Shown here: positions 34,563-43,520 of the stretch, one piece after another | Position numbering within the stretch: the first letter of the stretch is position 1 | Layout: each line of letters starts with the position of its first letter | Assembly: GCA_902778165.1 (NCBI GenBank) | Contig: CACYWQ010000013.1 | Span: forward strand, 1-53,879 | DNA: 53,879 nt | Direction: 5' to 3' | DNA from: an uncultured Lachnospiraceae bacterium | GTDB lineage: Bacteria; Bacillota; Clostridia; Lachnospirales; Lachnospiraceae | Position numbers and translations under genes: made by a program | Notes under the pieces: generated by a model | What the model saw: the letters and a program-made list of their open reading frames with translations, nothing else | What the model was told of the DNA's origin: nothing | The model's database searches: none

Positions 34563-36578
34563 ATGATTCTCTCAGTTAACAATGTATCCAAATCATATAA
34601 TGATGAGATTATATTAAATGACGTAAACTTTCATCTTAACGAACATGATAAATGTGCTCTCATCGGCATCAATGGATGCGGTAAGACTACGCTTATCAAC
34701 GTTATTATTGGCAAGCTTGTTGCAGCAAATATTACAGGATGTGCAATCTATTCCTCTTACGGGATCGAATCGGATTCGGGTGTAGTCAGCCTTTCTAAAG
34801 GTGCATCTGTCGGATATCTCCCTCAGAATGCAATCCTTGAAAGCGATAATACCATATACGAGGAAGTTCTTAAGGTTAAGAAACCCTTGCTTGACATGCA
34901 GGATAGGTTACGCGAACTTGAACGCTCTTTAGATGGCTTAACAGGCGATGAACTAAATAAACAGATGGATATATATCATTCTCTGTCCGAGGAATTCGAC
35001 AGACTCGGCGGATATATGATAGACAGCGAAGTAAGCGGTACACTCAAAGGTCTTGGATTTGACGAAAGTGAATTTATTAACCCCGTTAATACTCTTTCAG
35101 GCGGTCAGAAGACACGCGTGGCCTTGGCCGGATTACTTGTGGGTGCACCCGATCTTATAATCCTTGATGAGCCTACCAACCACTTGGATATCGGATCCAT
35201 AACATGGCTTGAAGGCTATCTTAGAGCTTATAAGGGCGCCGTATTAATCGTCTCTCATGACAGATACTTCCTTGACAGAGTCGTTGATAAAGTTGTTGAA
35301 CTTGAAAACGGTCACGCAATTGAATTTACAGGCAATTATTCAGATTACGCCCTTAAGAAAGAAACACTTCGTGTGGCCGCTCTTAATGCATACTTAAATC
35401 AACAGCGTGATATCAAACATCAACAGGAAGTAATAGATAAGCTTCGGTCATTTAATCGTGAGAAGTCCGTTAAACGTGCCGATTCAAGGCAGAAAATGCT
35501 TGATAAGATAACTCTTATTGATAAGCCCACAGGGCTTAATGACAGAATGCAGATAGTTCTTACTCCCAAGGTTGAAAGCGGCAAAGATGTGCTTACAATC
35601 ACGAATCTATCTAAATCTTATGATAATCTCCTATTCTCAGGCTTTGATATGCTGCTTAGACGTGGCGAACACGTAGCCATTATAGGCGATAACGGAACGG
35701 GTAAGACAACTCTTCTTAAGATAATTAACGGATTAACAGATGCAGATTCCGGAAGTATTACTCTCGGCGCTAATGTTACTGTAGGATATTACGATCAGGA
35801 ACACCATGTCCTTGATGATACCAAAACTATATTTGATGAAATAAGCGATGCATACCCTACACTTAAAGAGACCGAGATTCGCAACACTTTAGCTGCTTTC
35901 TTATTTACCGGGGATGATGTATATAAGAAGATCGCTTCTTTATCAGGCGGTGAGAAAGGTCGCGTATCACTAGCCAAACTCATGCTTGGTGAAGCCAATC
36001 TCCTTATCCTTGATGAGCCAACCAACCACCTTGATATGACATCCAAGGAGATACTTGAATCGGCTATCAATAATTATACCGGTACGGTCTTATATGTAAG
36101 TCACGACAGATATTTCATCAACCGTACCGCCGAACGCATCCTGGAACTACGCGGTACGACATTCACCGAATATCTCGGTGACTATGACTACTATCTGGAG
36201 AAATCCGCAGAAGCTTTCGTATCCGTTGCCTCCGCTTTAATTCAAGCTAATTCTTCAGCATCTGACAGTCGCTTTACTACCGGAAATTCCGGCGTGATAT
36301 CATCCACAGATGGCACTTCCGCTTCTTCCGGTGCCCTCGATTACAAGGCACAGAAAGCTGCCGCGGCTGAAGAACGTAAACGTCAGAAACAGATTGATGA
36401 ACTCGAAGCCAAGATATCTGACTTTGAAGAACGATTATCGGAAATTGACGCAGAAATAAGCAATCCAAAGAATGGTACAAACACCGAACTTCTAATTAAA
36501 CTACAGAAAGAAAAAGAAGAAATAGATGCCAATTTGATTATTGCAATGGACGATTGGGAGCAACTTCTGAATGAATAA
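34563..36578 (+). CDS. ABC-F family ATPase (ribosome-associated)
   Basis: The only plus-strand gene. Its 671 residues contain two ABC domains and no membrane spans. Walker A motifs are IGINGCGKTTL and IGDNGTGKTTL. Signatures are LSGGQKTRVALAGLL and LSGGEKGRVSLAKLM, each followed by LILDEPTNHLD and an HDRYF switch. Between them lies an ABC-F linker (QQRDIKHQQEVIDKLRSFNREKS). A C-terminal helical coiled coil (about 590-671; Ala/Lys/Glu-rich) follows a Ser-rich stretch. ABC-F proteins act on the ribosomal E/P site, as translation factors or antibiotic-protection factors. The C-terminal coiled coil resembles YdiF/Uup-type members, but the exact subfamily cannot be called by eye. The stop codon lies in a large inverted repeat shared with icd. 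Confidence 0.93.
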   Translation: MILSVNNVSKSYNDEIILNDVNFHLNEHDKCALIGINGCGKTTLINVIIGKLVAANITGCAIYSSYGIESDSGVVSLSKGASVGYLPQNAILESDNTIYEEVLKVKKPLLDMQDRLRELERSLDGLTGDELNKQMDIYHSLSEEFDRLGGYMIDSEVSGTLKGLGFDESEFINPVNTLSGGQKTRVALAGLLVGAPDLIILDEPTNHLDIGSITWLEGYLRAYKGAVLIVSHDRYFLDRVVDKVVELENGHAIEFTGNYSDYALKKETLRVAALNAYLNQQRDIKHQQEVIDKLRSFNREKSVKRADSRQKMLDKITLIDKPTGLNDRMQIVLTPKVESGKDVLTITNLSKSYDNLLFSGFDMLLRRGEHVAIIGDNGTGKTTLLKIINGLTDADSGSITLGANVTVGYYDQEHHVLDDTKTIFDEISDAYPTLKETEIRNTLAAFLFTGDDVYKKIASLSGGEKGRVSLAKLMLGEANLLILDEPTNHLDMTSKEILESAINNYTGTVLYVSHDRYFINRTAERILELRGTTFTEYLGDYDYYLEKSAEAFVSVASALIQANSSASDSRFTTGNSGVISSTDGTSASSGALDYKAQKAAAAEERKRQKQIDELEAKISDFEERLSEIDAEISNPKNGTNTELLIKLQKEKEEIDANLIIAMDDWEQLLNE

Positions 36579-36698
36579 ATAAACATTTGCCTCGGGGGCA
36601 TATTAAACGCCGGTACTTAGCCGGCGTTTTGTGGCGGCTTAGTACCGCTGCGTTTAATCCTGAAGCGAAAGCGTCCCCGAGCAAATAGTTTATTTATT
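36574..36698. repeat. 125-nt imperfect inverted repeat spanning the stop codons of two convergent genes (bidirectional terminator or repeat element)
   Basis: Arms pair as follows: AATAAATAAAC (36574-36584) with GTTTATTTATT (36688-36698), 11 bp. ATTTGC (36585-36590) with GCAAAT (36681-36686), 6 bp. TCGGGGGC (36592-36599) with GTCCCCGA (36673-36680), 8 pairs with one G-U. ATTAAACGC (36602-36610) with GCGTTTAAT (36650-36658), 9 bp. CGGTACT (36611-36617) with AGTACCG (36641-36647), 7 bp. AGCCG with CGGCT, 5 bp, at the tip. In all, about 46 pairs. Alternative local hairpins exist: AAACGCCGG (36605-36613) with CCGGCGTTT (36621-36629), followed by one further T, and GCGG-n7-CCGC. The ABC-F stop (36576-36578) and icd stop (36690-36692) lie inside the outermost arm pair. 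It probably terminates both transcripts. Confidence 0.8.
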
Positions 36699-37898
36699 AG
36701 AGTCTAATGTTGCTCGAATCGCTTTAATGAAATCAGCACTGTTAAGCACTGTGACATCTTTAAGCGAAGTGATTAGAGCAAGATCTTTGGTCATCTTACC
36801 GCTCTCAATTGTTGTAAGTGTAGCTTTCTCGAGCTTATCTGCAAATGCAACAAGATCTGTAAGTCCGTCTAGTTCACCACGCTTACGAAGCGCTCCTGTC
36901 CATGCAAATATGGTTGCAACTGAGTTGGTAGATGTCTCCTCGCCCTTAAGATGCTTATAATAATGACGCTGTACAGTTCCGTGAGCTGCCTCATACTCAT
37001 ATACACCCGAAGGTGATACAAGTACTGAAGTCATCATTGCAAGTGAACCAAAAGCACTTGATACCATGTCTGACATGACATCGCCGTCATAATTCTTACA
37101 AGCCCAGATGAATCCGCCCTTACTCTTCATCACTCTTGCAACGGCATCATCTATAAGTGTATAGAAATACTCTATACCGAGTGACTCAAACTTATCCTTA
37201 AATTCAGCCTCATATATATCGTTAAATATATCCTTAAATTTATGATCATACTTCTTAGAGATAGTATCCTTGGTAGCAAACCATATATCCTGCTTGGTAT
37301 CGCACGCATACTTAAGGCATGCTCTTGCAAAAGATGTGATTGATTTCTCTGTATTGTGCATACCCTGGATAATACCCGGTCCGTCGAACTCATGGATAGT
37401 CTCTCTGACTTCCTTGCCTGATGCATCGGTATAGACTAACTCAGCCTTACCTGCTCCGGGAACCTCAATCTCCACGTTTTTGTATACATCGCCGTATGCG
37501 TGACGTGCAAGTGTAATGGGCTTCTCCCAGTTGCGCACACAAGGCTCGATGCCCTTAACAATAATAGGCGCGCGGAATACGGTTCCGTCAAGCATGGCTC
37601 TTATAGTACCGTTGGGACTCTTCCACATCTTCTTAAGATCATACTCTTCCACTCTCGCTGCATTGGGAGTGATGGTTGCACACTTAACGGCCACACCGTA
37701 TTTAAGTGTCGCATTGGCAGAATCAACCGTCACCTGATCATCGGTTTCATTACGATGCTTAAGACCAAGATCATAATACTCGCTCTTAAGGTCAATATAC
37801 GGCAGAATAAGTTCATCTTTGATCATCTGCCACAGTATTCTTGTCATCTCATCGCCATCCATCTCGACGATTGGTGTAGTCATTTTAATCTTATCCAT
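36690..37898 (-). CDS. icd: Isocitrate dehydrogenase (NADP+)
   Basis: Oxidatively decarboxylates isocitrate to 2-oxoglutarate. The 402-residue protein is of the dimeric eukaryote-like type. It has [27 protein letters not shown] at the start, the block [87 protein letters not shown], and [36 protein letters not shown] precedes the ATG. It is the third gene after Re-citrate synthase and gntR, so 2-oxoglutarate supply for glutamate is the likely role. Aconitase is not in the window. Confidence 0.96.
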   Translation of the reverse strand: MDKIKMTTPIVEMDGDEMTRILWQMIKDELILPYIDLKSEYYDLGLKHRNETDDQVTVDSANATLKYGVAVKCATITPNAARVEEYDLKKMWKSPNGTIRAMLDGTVFRAPIIVKGIEPCVRNWEKPITLARHAYGDVYKNVEIEVPGAGKAELVYTDASGKEVRETIHEFDGPGIIQGMHNTEKSITSFARACLKYACDTKQDIWFATKDTISKKYDHKFKDIFNDIYEAEFKDKFESLGIEYFYTLIDDAVARVMKSKGGFIWACKNYDGDVMSDMVSSAFGSLAMMTSVLVSPSGVYEYEAAHGTVQRHYYKHLKGEETSTNSVATIFAWTGALRKRGELDGLTDLVAFADKLEKATLTTIESGKMTKDLALITSLKDVTVLNSADFIKAIRATLDSNK

Positions 37899-37930
37899 TA
37901 TAAATCTCCCTGTCTGAGTGTATTTATATC

Positions 37931-38611
37931 CTATTCATCAGGATATGCCTCTTTAAGGCCATTCTTAACTATGTTCTTATAAGCATTCTCAACATGTCTG
38001 TTGGCAGCCTTCTCGGCGTTATTCTCATCACCCGACTTAATGGCTTCCATTATGAGCTTATGCTCTCCGGTTGAAGCAAGCGAACGTTTATTATCAGACA
38101 ATGTCTTAGTGCGAACACGCTGAACATATTCATGATACTCTCTAAGCTGATGCTCCAGTAATTTAGATCCGCATGCTTCATATAGGATCTCATGGAATCT
38201 GTTATCAAGCGTCGCTATCTGATCAAGATGACCCTTGGATGCATGGAATTCAGTAAGATATATATTCTCTTCCATCTCAGACATCTGATCTTCGGTTATA
38301 TGTGACACTGCCCATCTTGCAGCCAGGCCCTCAAGCTTTGATCTGATCATATAGATATCCTTGACATCCTTGGCTGTAATGCCGGTTACATAGGCGCCCT
38401 TATTAGGGACTATCCTTATAAGCCCTTCAAGTTCAAGCTGTCTGAAAGCCTCTCTAACAGGAGTTCTTGATACGCCCAGTTCTTCACCTATGGTAAGTTC
38501 TCTTAATTCATCATTATTCTTGTAACGACCCTCGAGAATATCTCCTCTTATCTTATGATAAACACGGCCTCTTAAGCTGTATTTATCAGTTACTTCATCC
38601 TTTATTGCCAT
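37931..38611 (-). CDS. GntR-family transcriptional regulator (FadR/FCD subfamily)
   Basis: 226 residues. The N-terminal winged helix reads [39 protein letters not shown]. The C-terminal helical FCD domain has [32 protein letters not shown] and a metal/ligand-type pattern ending with [34 protein letters not shown] regulators commonly bind organic acids. Placed between the Re-citrate synthase and icd genes, it probably controls this operon through the palindrome at 40137-40148 and may sense citrate, 2-oxoglutarate or a related acid. GGAGGG is 5-6 nt before the ATG. Confidence 0.88.
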   Translation of the reverse strand: MAIKDEVTDKYSLRGRVYHKIRGDILEGRYKNNDELRELTIGEELGVSRTPVREAFRQLELEGLIRIVPNKGAYVTGITAKDVKDIYMIRSKLEGLAARWAVSHITEDQMSEMEENIYLTEFHASKGHLDQIATLDNRFHEILYEACGSKLLEHQLREYHEYVQRVRTKTLSDNKRSLASTGEHKLIMEAIKSGDENNAEKAANRHVENAYKNIVKNGLKEAYPDE

Positions 38612-38633
38612 AATTTCCCTCCTCTGTTACACG

Positions 38634-40070
38634 CTATTTCTTCGGATTAAACAAAGTAATGTTAAGTTCTTTACATTTCTCTAAGATAACATTGATAAGC
38701 TCGTTATCTGTAATAACGGTCACACGACCGCCCTCGTATTCTTTATCAACCCATTCCTTAACTGCAGCCACCAAAGGATCGTTCTTATCAAGCTTACTCT
38801 CATCAGGCAGCTTATAGTAAGTGTTGATCCAGTGCGCTATACCGGCAAGACCGGATGTGTTAGATACGGCGCACAGAACGGGCCTGTTAAGGAACTTCTC
38901 CGTATCAAATATATTGTATATCTCTTCATTCTTAAGTAATCCGTCAGCATGCACTCCGGCACGTGTAACATTGAAATTCTTGCCCACAAAAGGTGTACGT
39001 GGCGGAATCTCATAACCAATCTCTTTCTCATAGTATTCGGCAAGTTCGGTTATAACGGTGGTATCCATGCCGTTTAAGTCACCCTTAAGCTGTGCATACT
39101 CAAATATCATGGCTTCAAGAGGTGTATTACCTGTTCTCTCACCGATACCAAACAATGAAGTATTAACAGCTGCACAACCGTATAACCATGCTGTTGTAGA
39201 GTTAACCACAGCTTTATAGAAATCATTATGACCATGCCACTCAATTAGCTCGCACGGAACTCCGGCATGAGTATGGATCGCATATATAATACCCTGAACG
39301 GATCTTGGAATAACGGCACCGGGATAATTAACACCATATCCCATAGTATCGCAGGCACGGATCTTAATCGGGATCTTATATTCATCCATCAGTTTCATAA
39401 GTTCAAGACAGAATGGAACAACATAACCGTAGATATCCGCTCTTGTGATATCTTCAAGATGACATCTTACGCTTATTCCTTCCTCAAGACAGTCTCTTAC
39501 TACGCTTAAATAATGGTCCATAGCCTGTCTTCTGTTCATCTTAAGCTTAAGGAAAATATGATAATCCGAACAGCTTACAAGTATACCTGTCTCAGGCATT
39601 CCAAGTTCCTTAACAAGCTTAAAGTCCTCTTTGCTTGCTCTGATCCAGCTTGTGACCTCAGGGAACTTATAACCTCTCTCCATACACTTGACTACGGCAT
39701 CTCTGTCCTTCTTACTGTATAAGAAGAATTCGGAAGCTCTGATCATTCCGTTGGGTCCGCCGAGCCTGTGAAGATAATCATATATCGTAACTATCTGCTC
39801 TGTAGAATAAGGAGCTCTTGACTGCTGGCCGTCACGGAATGTTGTATCCGTGATCCATATCTCCTTTGGCATATTATGAGGTACGATTCGATCATTAAAA
39901 GGAATCTTCGGTATCTCTGAATAAGGGAACATGTTACGGAAGACATTGGGCTTCTCAACATCATCCAATATATACATATGCTCTTCTATCTGAAGAAGAT
40001 TGTTGCTCTCATTAAGAGTCACCGGACGATTCTGAAAACCTGTAAATCCCTTGTTGTAGTCGCTGTTCAT
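38634..40070 (-). CDS. Re-citrate synthase (isopropylmalate/homocitrate synthase-like)
   Basis: 478 residues. Condenses acetyl-CoA and oxaloacetate to citrate with Re stereochemistry; known from Clostridium kluyveri and relatives. This is a DRE-TIM (HMGL-like) metallolyase, not a conventional Si-citrate synthase. An N-terminal extension of about 65 residues precedes WITDTTFRDGQQSRAPYSTEQIV. VRCHLEDITRADIYG, IKIRACDTMGYGVNYPGAVIPRSV and the metal-site IEWHGHNDFYKAVVNSTTAWLYG follow, then GIGERTGNTPLEAM and a C-terminal extension with NFNVTRAGVHADGLLKN. Neighbouring icd argues for citrate synthase rather than homocitrate or 2-isopropylmalate synthase, though sequence alone does not exclude homocitrate synthase. 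AAAGG is about 12 nt before the ATG. Confidence 0.8.
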   Translation of the reverse strand: MNSDYNKGFTGFQNRPVTLNESNNLLQIEEHMYILDDVEKPNVFRNMFPYSEIPKIPFNDRIVPHNMPKEIWITDTTFRDGQQSRAPYSTEQIVTIYDYLHRLGGPNGMIRASEFFLYSKKDRDAVVKCMERGYKFPEVTSWIRASKEDFKLVKELGMPETGILVSCSDYHIFLKLKMNRRQAMDHYLSVVRDCLEEGISVRCHLEDITRADIYGYVVPFCLELMKLMDEYKIPIKIRACDTMGYGVNYPGAVIPRSVQGIIYAIHTHAGVPCELIEWHGHNDFYKAVVNSTTAWLYGCAAVNTSLFGIGERTGNTPLEAMIFEYAQLKGDLNGMDTTVITELAEYYEKEIGYEIPPRTPFVGKNFNVTRAGVHADGLLKNEEIYNIFDTEKFLNRPVLCAVSNTSGLAGIAHWINTYYKLPDESKLDKNDPLVAAVKEWVDKEYEGGRVTVITDNELINVILEKCKELNITLFNPKK

Positions 40071-40136
40071 TTTGCAAAATAACCTTTCGTATTCATTAAT
40101 AATGTTGTTATGGTATCATACTTTTTAAGTGATATA

Positions 40137-40148
40137 ATTGTATACAAT
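40137..40148. promoter_or_regulatory. Perfect 12-bp palindrome, candidate GntR/FCD operator
   Basis: ATTGTATACAAT reads identically on both strands and fully covers the -10 hexamer of the Re-citrate synthase promoter. FCD-type GntR regulators typically bind TTGTATACAA-like sites, and such a regulator is encoded two genes away in the same operon. Confidence 0.6.
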
Positions 40149-40165
40149 AATACGATGTATGTCAA
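40137..40165 (-). promoter_or_regulatory. Promoter of the Re-citrate synthase-gntR-icd operon
   Basis: Minus strand: TTGACA (40160-40165), 17-nt spacer, TACAAT (40137-40142). The leader to ATG 40070 is about 60 nt. The rest of the 236-nt gap before pckA (40071-40306) holds only this promoter, the palindrome and the pckA terminator. Confidence 0.75.
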
Positions 40166-40246
40166 TAAGCAAAATTAAGTACAACCATGTAAAAAAGTGT
40201 ATTTAAACTCATAAACTATCTAATTCATCATATAATTGCACACAAA

Positions 40247-40273
40247 AAGGCTCTCCTGTTAAAGGAGAGCCTT
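40247..40273 (-). terminator. Intrinsic terminator of pckA
   Basis: Perfect 11-bp stem AAGGCTCTCCT / AGGAGAGCCTT around a 5-nt loop, followed on the minus strand by TTTTTGTGTG. It lies 34 nt after the pckA stop. Confidence 0.9.
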
Positions 40274-40306
40274 ATAAATTCTTATAGAATCTGTCTAAGC
40301 TTTAAA

Positions 40307-41920
40307 TCAAAGCTTGGGACCAGCAGCAACTAATGCCTTACCAGCATCATTGCCTTCATACTTCTTGAAGTTCTTGATGAATCTGTCAGCAAGATCCTTA
40401 GCCTTTGTCTCCCACTCTGATGCATCTGCATATGTATCACGAGGATCAAGGATTGCAGGATCTACGCCGGGAAGGCTTGTAGGTACTTCGAAGTCGAAGA
40501 TCGGGATCTTCTTAGTCTCAGCCTTGTTAACGTCGCCGTTAAGGATGGCATCGATGATACCTCTTGTATCCTTAATAGAGATTCTCTTACCTGTGCCGTT
40601 CCAACCTGTGTTAACAAGGTATGCCTTAGCTCCGCTCTTCTGCATCTTCTTAACAAGCTCCTCACCGTACTTGGTAGGATGAAGCTCAAGGAATGCCTGA
40701 CCGAAGCAAGCTGAGAATGTAGGAGTAGGCTCTGTGATTCCTCTCTCTGTACCTGCAAGCTTAGCTGTGAAGCCTGAAAGGAAGTAGTACTGTGTCTGCT
40801 CAGGTGTAAGGATAGATACGGGAGGAAGTACTCCGAACGCATCTGCTGAAAGGAATATTACATTATCAGCTGCAGGACCTGCAGATGTAGGATTAACATT
40901 CAAAACGATGTTCTTGATGTGATCGATAGGATAAGATACACGAGTATTCTCTGTTACGCTCTTATCAGCGAAGTCGATCTTGCCGTTAGCATCAACTGTT
41001 ACGTTCTCAAGAAGTGCATTTCTCTTGATAGCGTTGTAGATATCGGGCTCTGATTCCTTATCAAGGTTGATAACCTTAGCATAGCATCCACCCTCGAAGT
41101 TGAATACGCCGTTATCATCCCAACCGTGCTCATCATCACCGATAAGAAGTCTCTTAGGATCTGTAGAAAGTGTTGTCTTACCTGTTCCTGAAAGACCGAA
41201 GAAGATTGCAGTGTTCTTACCCTGCATATCTGTATTGGCTGAGCAGTGCATTGCAGCAATGCCCTTAAGAGGAAGGTAGTAGTTCATCATAGAGAACATA
41301 CCCTTCTTCATCTCTCCGCCGTACCATGTATTAAGAATAACCTGCTCACGGCTTGTTACATTGAATGCTACACATGTCTCTGAGTTAAGGCCGAGCTCCT
41401 TATAATTGTCAACCTTAGCCTTAGAAGCTGTATATACAACAAAATCAGGATTGAAGTTGGCCTCTTCCTCTGCTGTAGGCTTGATGAACATATTTCTTAC
41501 GAAATGTGCCTGCCAAGCAACTTCCATGATAAAACGAACTGCCATTCTTGTGTCCTTATTGGCACCGCAGAAAGCATCAACAACGAAAAGTCTCTTGCCT
41601 GAAAGCTGCTTCTTGGCAAGTTCCTTAACTGTGTTCCATACTTCCTCGCTCATGGGATGGTTGTCGTTCTTGTACTCATCAGATGTCCACCATACGGTGT
41701 CCTTAGAATTAGCATCCATTACGATGTACTTATCTTTAGGAGAACGTCCTGTGTAGATACCTGTCATAACGTTAACAGTATCAAGTTCAGTGTTCACACC
41801 CTTGTCGAAGCCTGTAAGCTCCGGCTTCATCTCCTCATCATAGAGTGTCTCATATGAAGGGTTGTAGACGATCTCTGTGGCACCTGTGATGCCATACTTA
41901 CTAAGATCAATGTTTGCCAT
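40307..41920 (-). CDS. pckA: Phosphoenolpyruvate carboxykinase (ATP)
   Basis: Interconverts oxaloacetate and PEP plus CO2; in fermenting anaerobes it often runs in the CO2-fixing, ATP-forming direction. Visible blocks are [69 protein letters not shown], the P-loop [43 protein letters not shown] and [25 protein letters not shown] (split segments of the substrate site). The longest frame starts at 41971; the ATG at 41920 has GAGAGG 8 nt upstream and the family N-terminus [11 protein letters not shown], giving 537 residues. Codon use is visibly more biased than its neighbours, suggesting high expression. It has its own promoter and terminator. Confidence 0.97.
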   Translation of the reverse strand: MANIDLSKYGITGATEIVYNPSYETLYDEEMKPELTGFDKGVNTELDTVNVMTGIYTGRSPKDKYIVMDANSKDTVWWTSDEYKNDNHPMSEEVWNTVKELAKKQLSGKRLFVVDAFCGANKDTRMAVRFIMEVAWQAHFVRNMFIKPTAEEEANFNPDFVVYTASKAKVDNYKELGLNSETCVAFNVTSREQVILNTWYGGEMKKGMFSMMNYYLPLKGIAAMHCSANTDMQGKNTAIFFGLSGTGKTTLSTDPKRLLIGDDEHGWDDNGVFNFEGGCYAKVINLDKESEPDIYNAIKRNALLENVTVDANGKIDFADKSVTENTRVSYPIDHIKNIVLNVNPTSAGPAADNVIFLSADAFGVLPPVSILTPEQTQYYFLSGFTAKLAGTERGITEPTPTFSACFGQAFLELHPTKYGEELVKKMQKSGAKAYLVNTGWNGTGKRISIKDTRGIIDAILNGDVNKAETKKIPIFDFEVPTSLPGVDPAILDPRDTYADASEWETKAKDLADRFIKNFKKYEGNDAGKALVAAGPKL

Positions 41921-41972
41921 GTGCATTACCTCTCTTTGTATAATAAATTTAACCAATAAAGTTCCGTACAAT

Positions 41973-42000
41973 ATTATACATTATCTTCGCGGTTTGTCAC
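41973..42000 (-). promoter_or_regulatory. Promoter of pckA
   Basis: Minus strand: GTGACA (41995-42000), 16 nt, TATAAT (41973-41978). A consensus -10 about 53 nt before the pckA ATG; the -35 is acceptable. Confidence 0.55.
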
Positions 42001-42033
42001 TATATTTTATGAAAAATCTTTGTAAACATCGAA

Positions 42034-42065
42034 AGAACCTGCGTGGCATAAGCCACACAGGTTCT
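42034..42065 (-). terminator. Terminator hairpin after the acidic lipoprotein gene
   Basis: Minus-strand arms AGAACCTGTGTGG and CCACGCAGGTTCT pair over 13 positions (one U-G) around CTTATG; only a short T run (TTTC) follows, so termination may be partial. It ends the LRR-LRR-lipoprotein unit. Confidence 0.65.
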
Positions 42066-42091
42066 GAATCTTCATTATTTAACTATTCGGT

Positions 42092-43456
42092 CTACCAGTC
42101 GTCATCTCCGAAATCATCATAGCCGCCGTAATCATCATAATCACCCGCATCCGAGTAATCTCCGGGATCTGACCATTCATCGATATCATTATCACCGGGA
42201 TCAGAGAACAGATCATAATCATCCTGATATTCATAATCACCCGTATCCCAGCCGGCGTCATTACTCTCATAATACTCACCGTCATCATCTATATATCCGT
42301 CGGAGCCGAAACTCTGGAATACATTCTCATATCCGTTCCAGTACCAGATATCACCATCTTCATCCGTCCAGTAGAAAGTATCCACATAATCTCCGGGATC
42401 ACTTCCCGTAACCTTCTTCTTCGTTACTTTCTTCTGTTTGGTCTTACCTTTGTTCTTGCCTGCCTGCTTGGGCACAACCTTGGGAGCCGTGCTCCAATCA
42501 GTCTTATATGTACATGTATCAAGCATATTAAGGCAGATTCCGTAGTAGTTCTCTACCACATCCACAGGTGCGATCGTAATACCGTACATTGCATAACCCG
42601 TAGGGCCGAAATACCTCATCTGAACAACGCCAAGTACCTGATCAAGTCCCGAATCAGGATATACAGATCCGTCAAGCCACATATAACCCGTGATCCTGTA
42701 ATAACTGCCCATATCCTGGAAATCGGATCCGATTATATTCTTAATATAAGGACCATAGAATGCATTCATCGCATTGTTAAGCAGATATCCCATGCATTTC
42801 TGAGCAAGAGCCGCGCCCTTACCCATATACTGATCCACATCAACAAGCGGTTGGAATGTAACAAGAATATTACTGTAATAATCCGGAGAACCATTCTCTA
42901 CGGTTCTTTGTGAGAACATAAGAGTATTGGCAAGATCAGTCCTCGGCTTAGCCTCTAATCTTGAAGGGTAATTGATCGAGAAAGCCTCAAACTTACCCGG
43001 GAAGTATGCTACTTCCGTAAGTTTATCATTCATGGAAGCATTAAGATCAAACTTCTCCATACGGCTTAATGTACTTCCGTCCTGATCTATAAGCTTACCG
43101 TCTTCTGTCACACCAACTTCTTCAGGTTCCGACTCACCTTCATAATACATCAGATATCCGTCGCGATTCTCTTCGATATTACCACGGTATGATGCATTGC
43201 CCGAATCATCATATGCAACCCATTGAAGGTCATCAGCTATGACAAGATAGATGGGATAATCATCATACTTCCAATAACCCACACAGAAAGGAGTCTCATC
43301 AACAGCCTCCGCTGCTTCCTCATAATCCTCATCTACCTCTTCCACTTCTTCATCATCATCGTCATCATCCGATGATTTGCTTCCGCACGCTATAAGTGAC
43401 AGCGCAAGAATTAGGGCAACTATAATTGATAGCGCCCTCTTGAATCTTCTCTTCAT
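42092..43456 (-). CDS. Predicted lipoprotein with Asp/Tyr/Gly-rich tail, unknown function
   Basis: 454 residues. A basic, hydrophobic signal ends in the lipobox LSLIAC (Cys24), so the protein should be a membrane-anchored lipoprotein outside the cell. An acidic linker of Asp and Glu follows (about 28-55), then a domain with a lipocalin/DUF-like feel (WKYDDYPIYLVI, YRGNIEENRDGYLMYYEG). A middle domain of about 200 residues (FEAFSINYPSRLEAKP onwards, MRYFGPTGYAMYGITIAP) comes next, a Lys-rich bridge (about 350-370), and a tail of about 90 residues with repeated SDPGD and many Asp, Tyr and Gly. The family is not recognised. GGAGGAG is 7 nt before the ATG. It follows the second LRR gene by 50 nt. 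Confidence 0.75.
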   Translation of the reverse strand: MKRRFKRALSIIVALILALSLIACGSKSSDDDDDDEEVEEVDEDYEEAAEAVDETPFCVGYWKYDDYPIYLVIADDLQWVAYDDSGNASYRGNIEENRDGYLMYYEGESEPEEVGVTEDGKLIDQDGSTLSRMEKFDLNASMNDKLTEVAYFPGKFEAFSINYPSRLEAKPRTDLANTLMFSQRTVENGSPDYYSNILVTFQPLVDVDQYMGKGAALAQKCMGYLLNNAMNAFYGPYIKNIIGSDFQDMGSYYRITGYMWLDGSVYPDSGLDQVLGVVQMRYFGPTGYAMYGITIAPVDVVENYYGICLNMLDTCTYKTDWSTAPKVVPKQAGKNKGKTKQKKVTKKKVTGSDPGDYVDTFYWTDEDGDIWYWNGYENVFQSFGSDGYIDDDGEYYESNDAGWDTGDYEYQDDYDLFSDPGDNDIDEWSDPGDYSDAGDYDDYGGYDDFGDDDW

Positions 43457-43500
43457 TACTACTCTCCTCCATCATTCCCTGAATACACAATTTATCATAA

Positions 43501-43520
43501 TTGTAACTAAGCCGTTACAA
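43501..43520. repeat. Small inverted repeat at the stop codon of the second LRR gene
   Basis: TTGTAAC (43501-43507) and GTTACAA (43514-43520) flank TAAGCC; the stop codon sits in the hairpin. It may be a weak intraoperonic attenuator or stabilise the 3' end. Confidence 0.5.

Noticed and set aside
36574-36698. The long inverted repeat as the ends of an insertion sequence
   Set aside because: The arms are contiguous around a short loop, with no transposase or target duplication visible; a repeat element or terminator is more likely.
41930-41972. A second Rex site upstream of pckA (TTGGTTAA half)
   Set aside because: Only one half-site resembles the motif; the other arm does not match.
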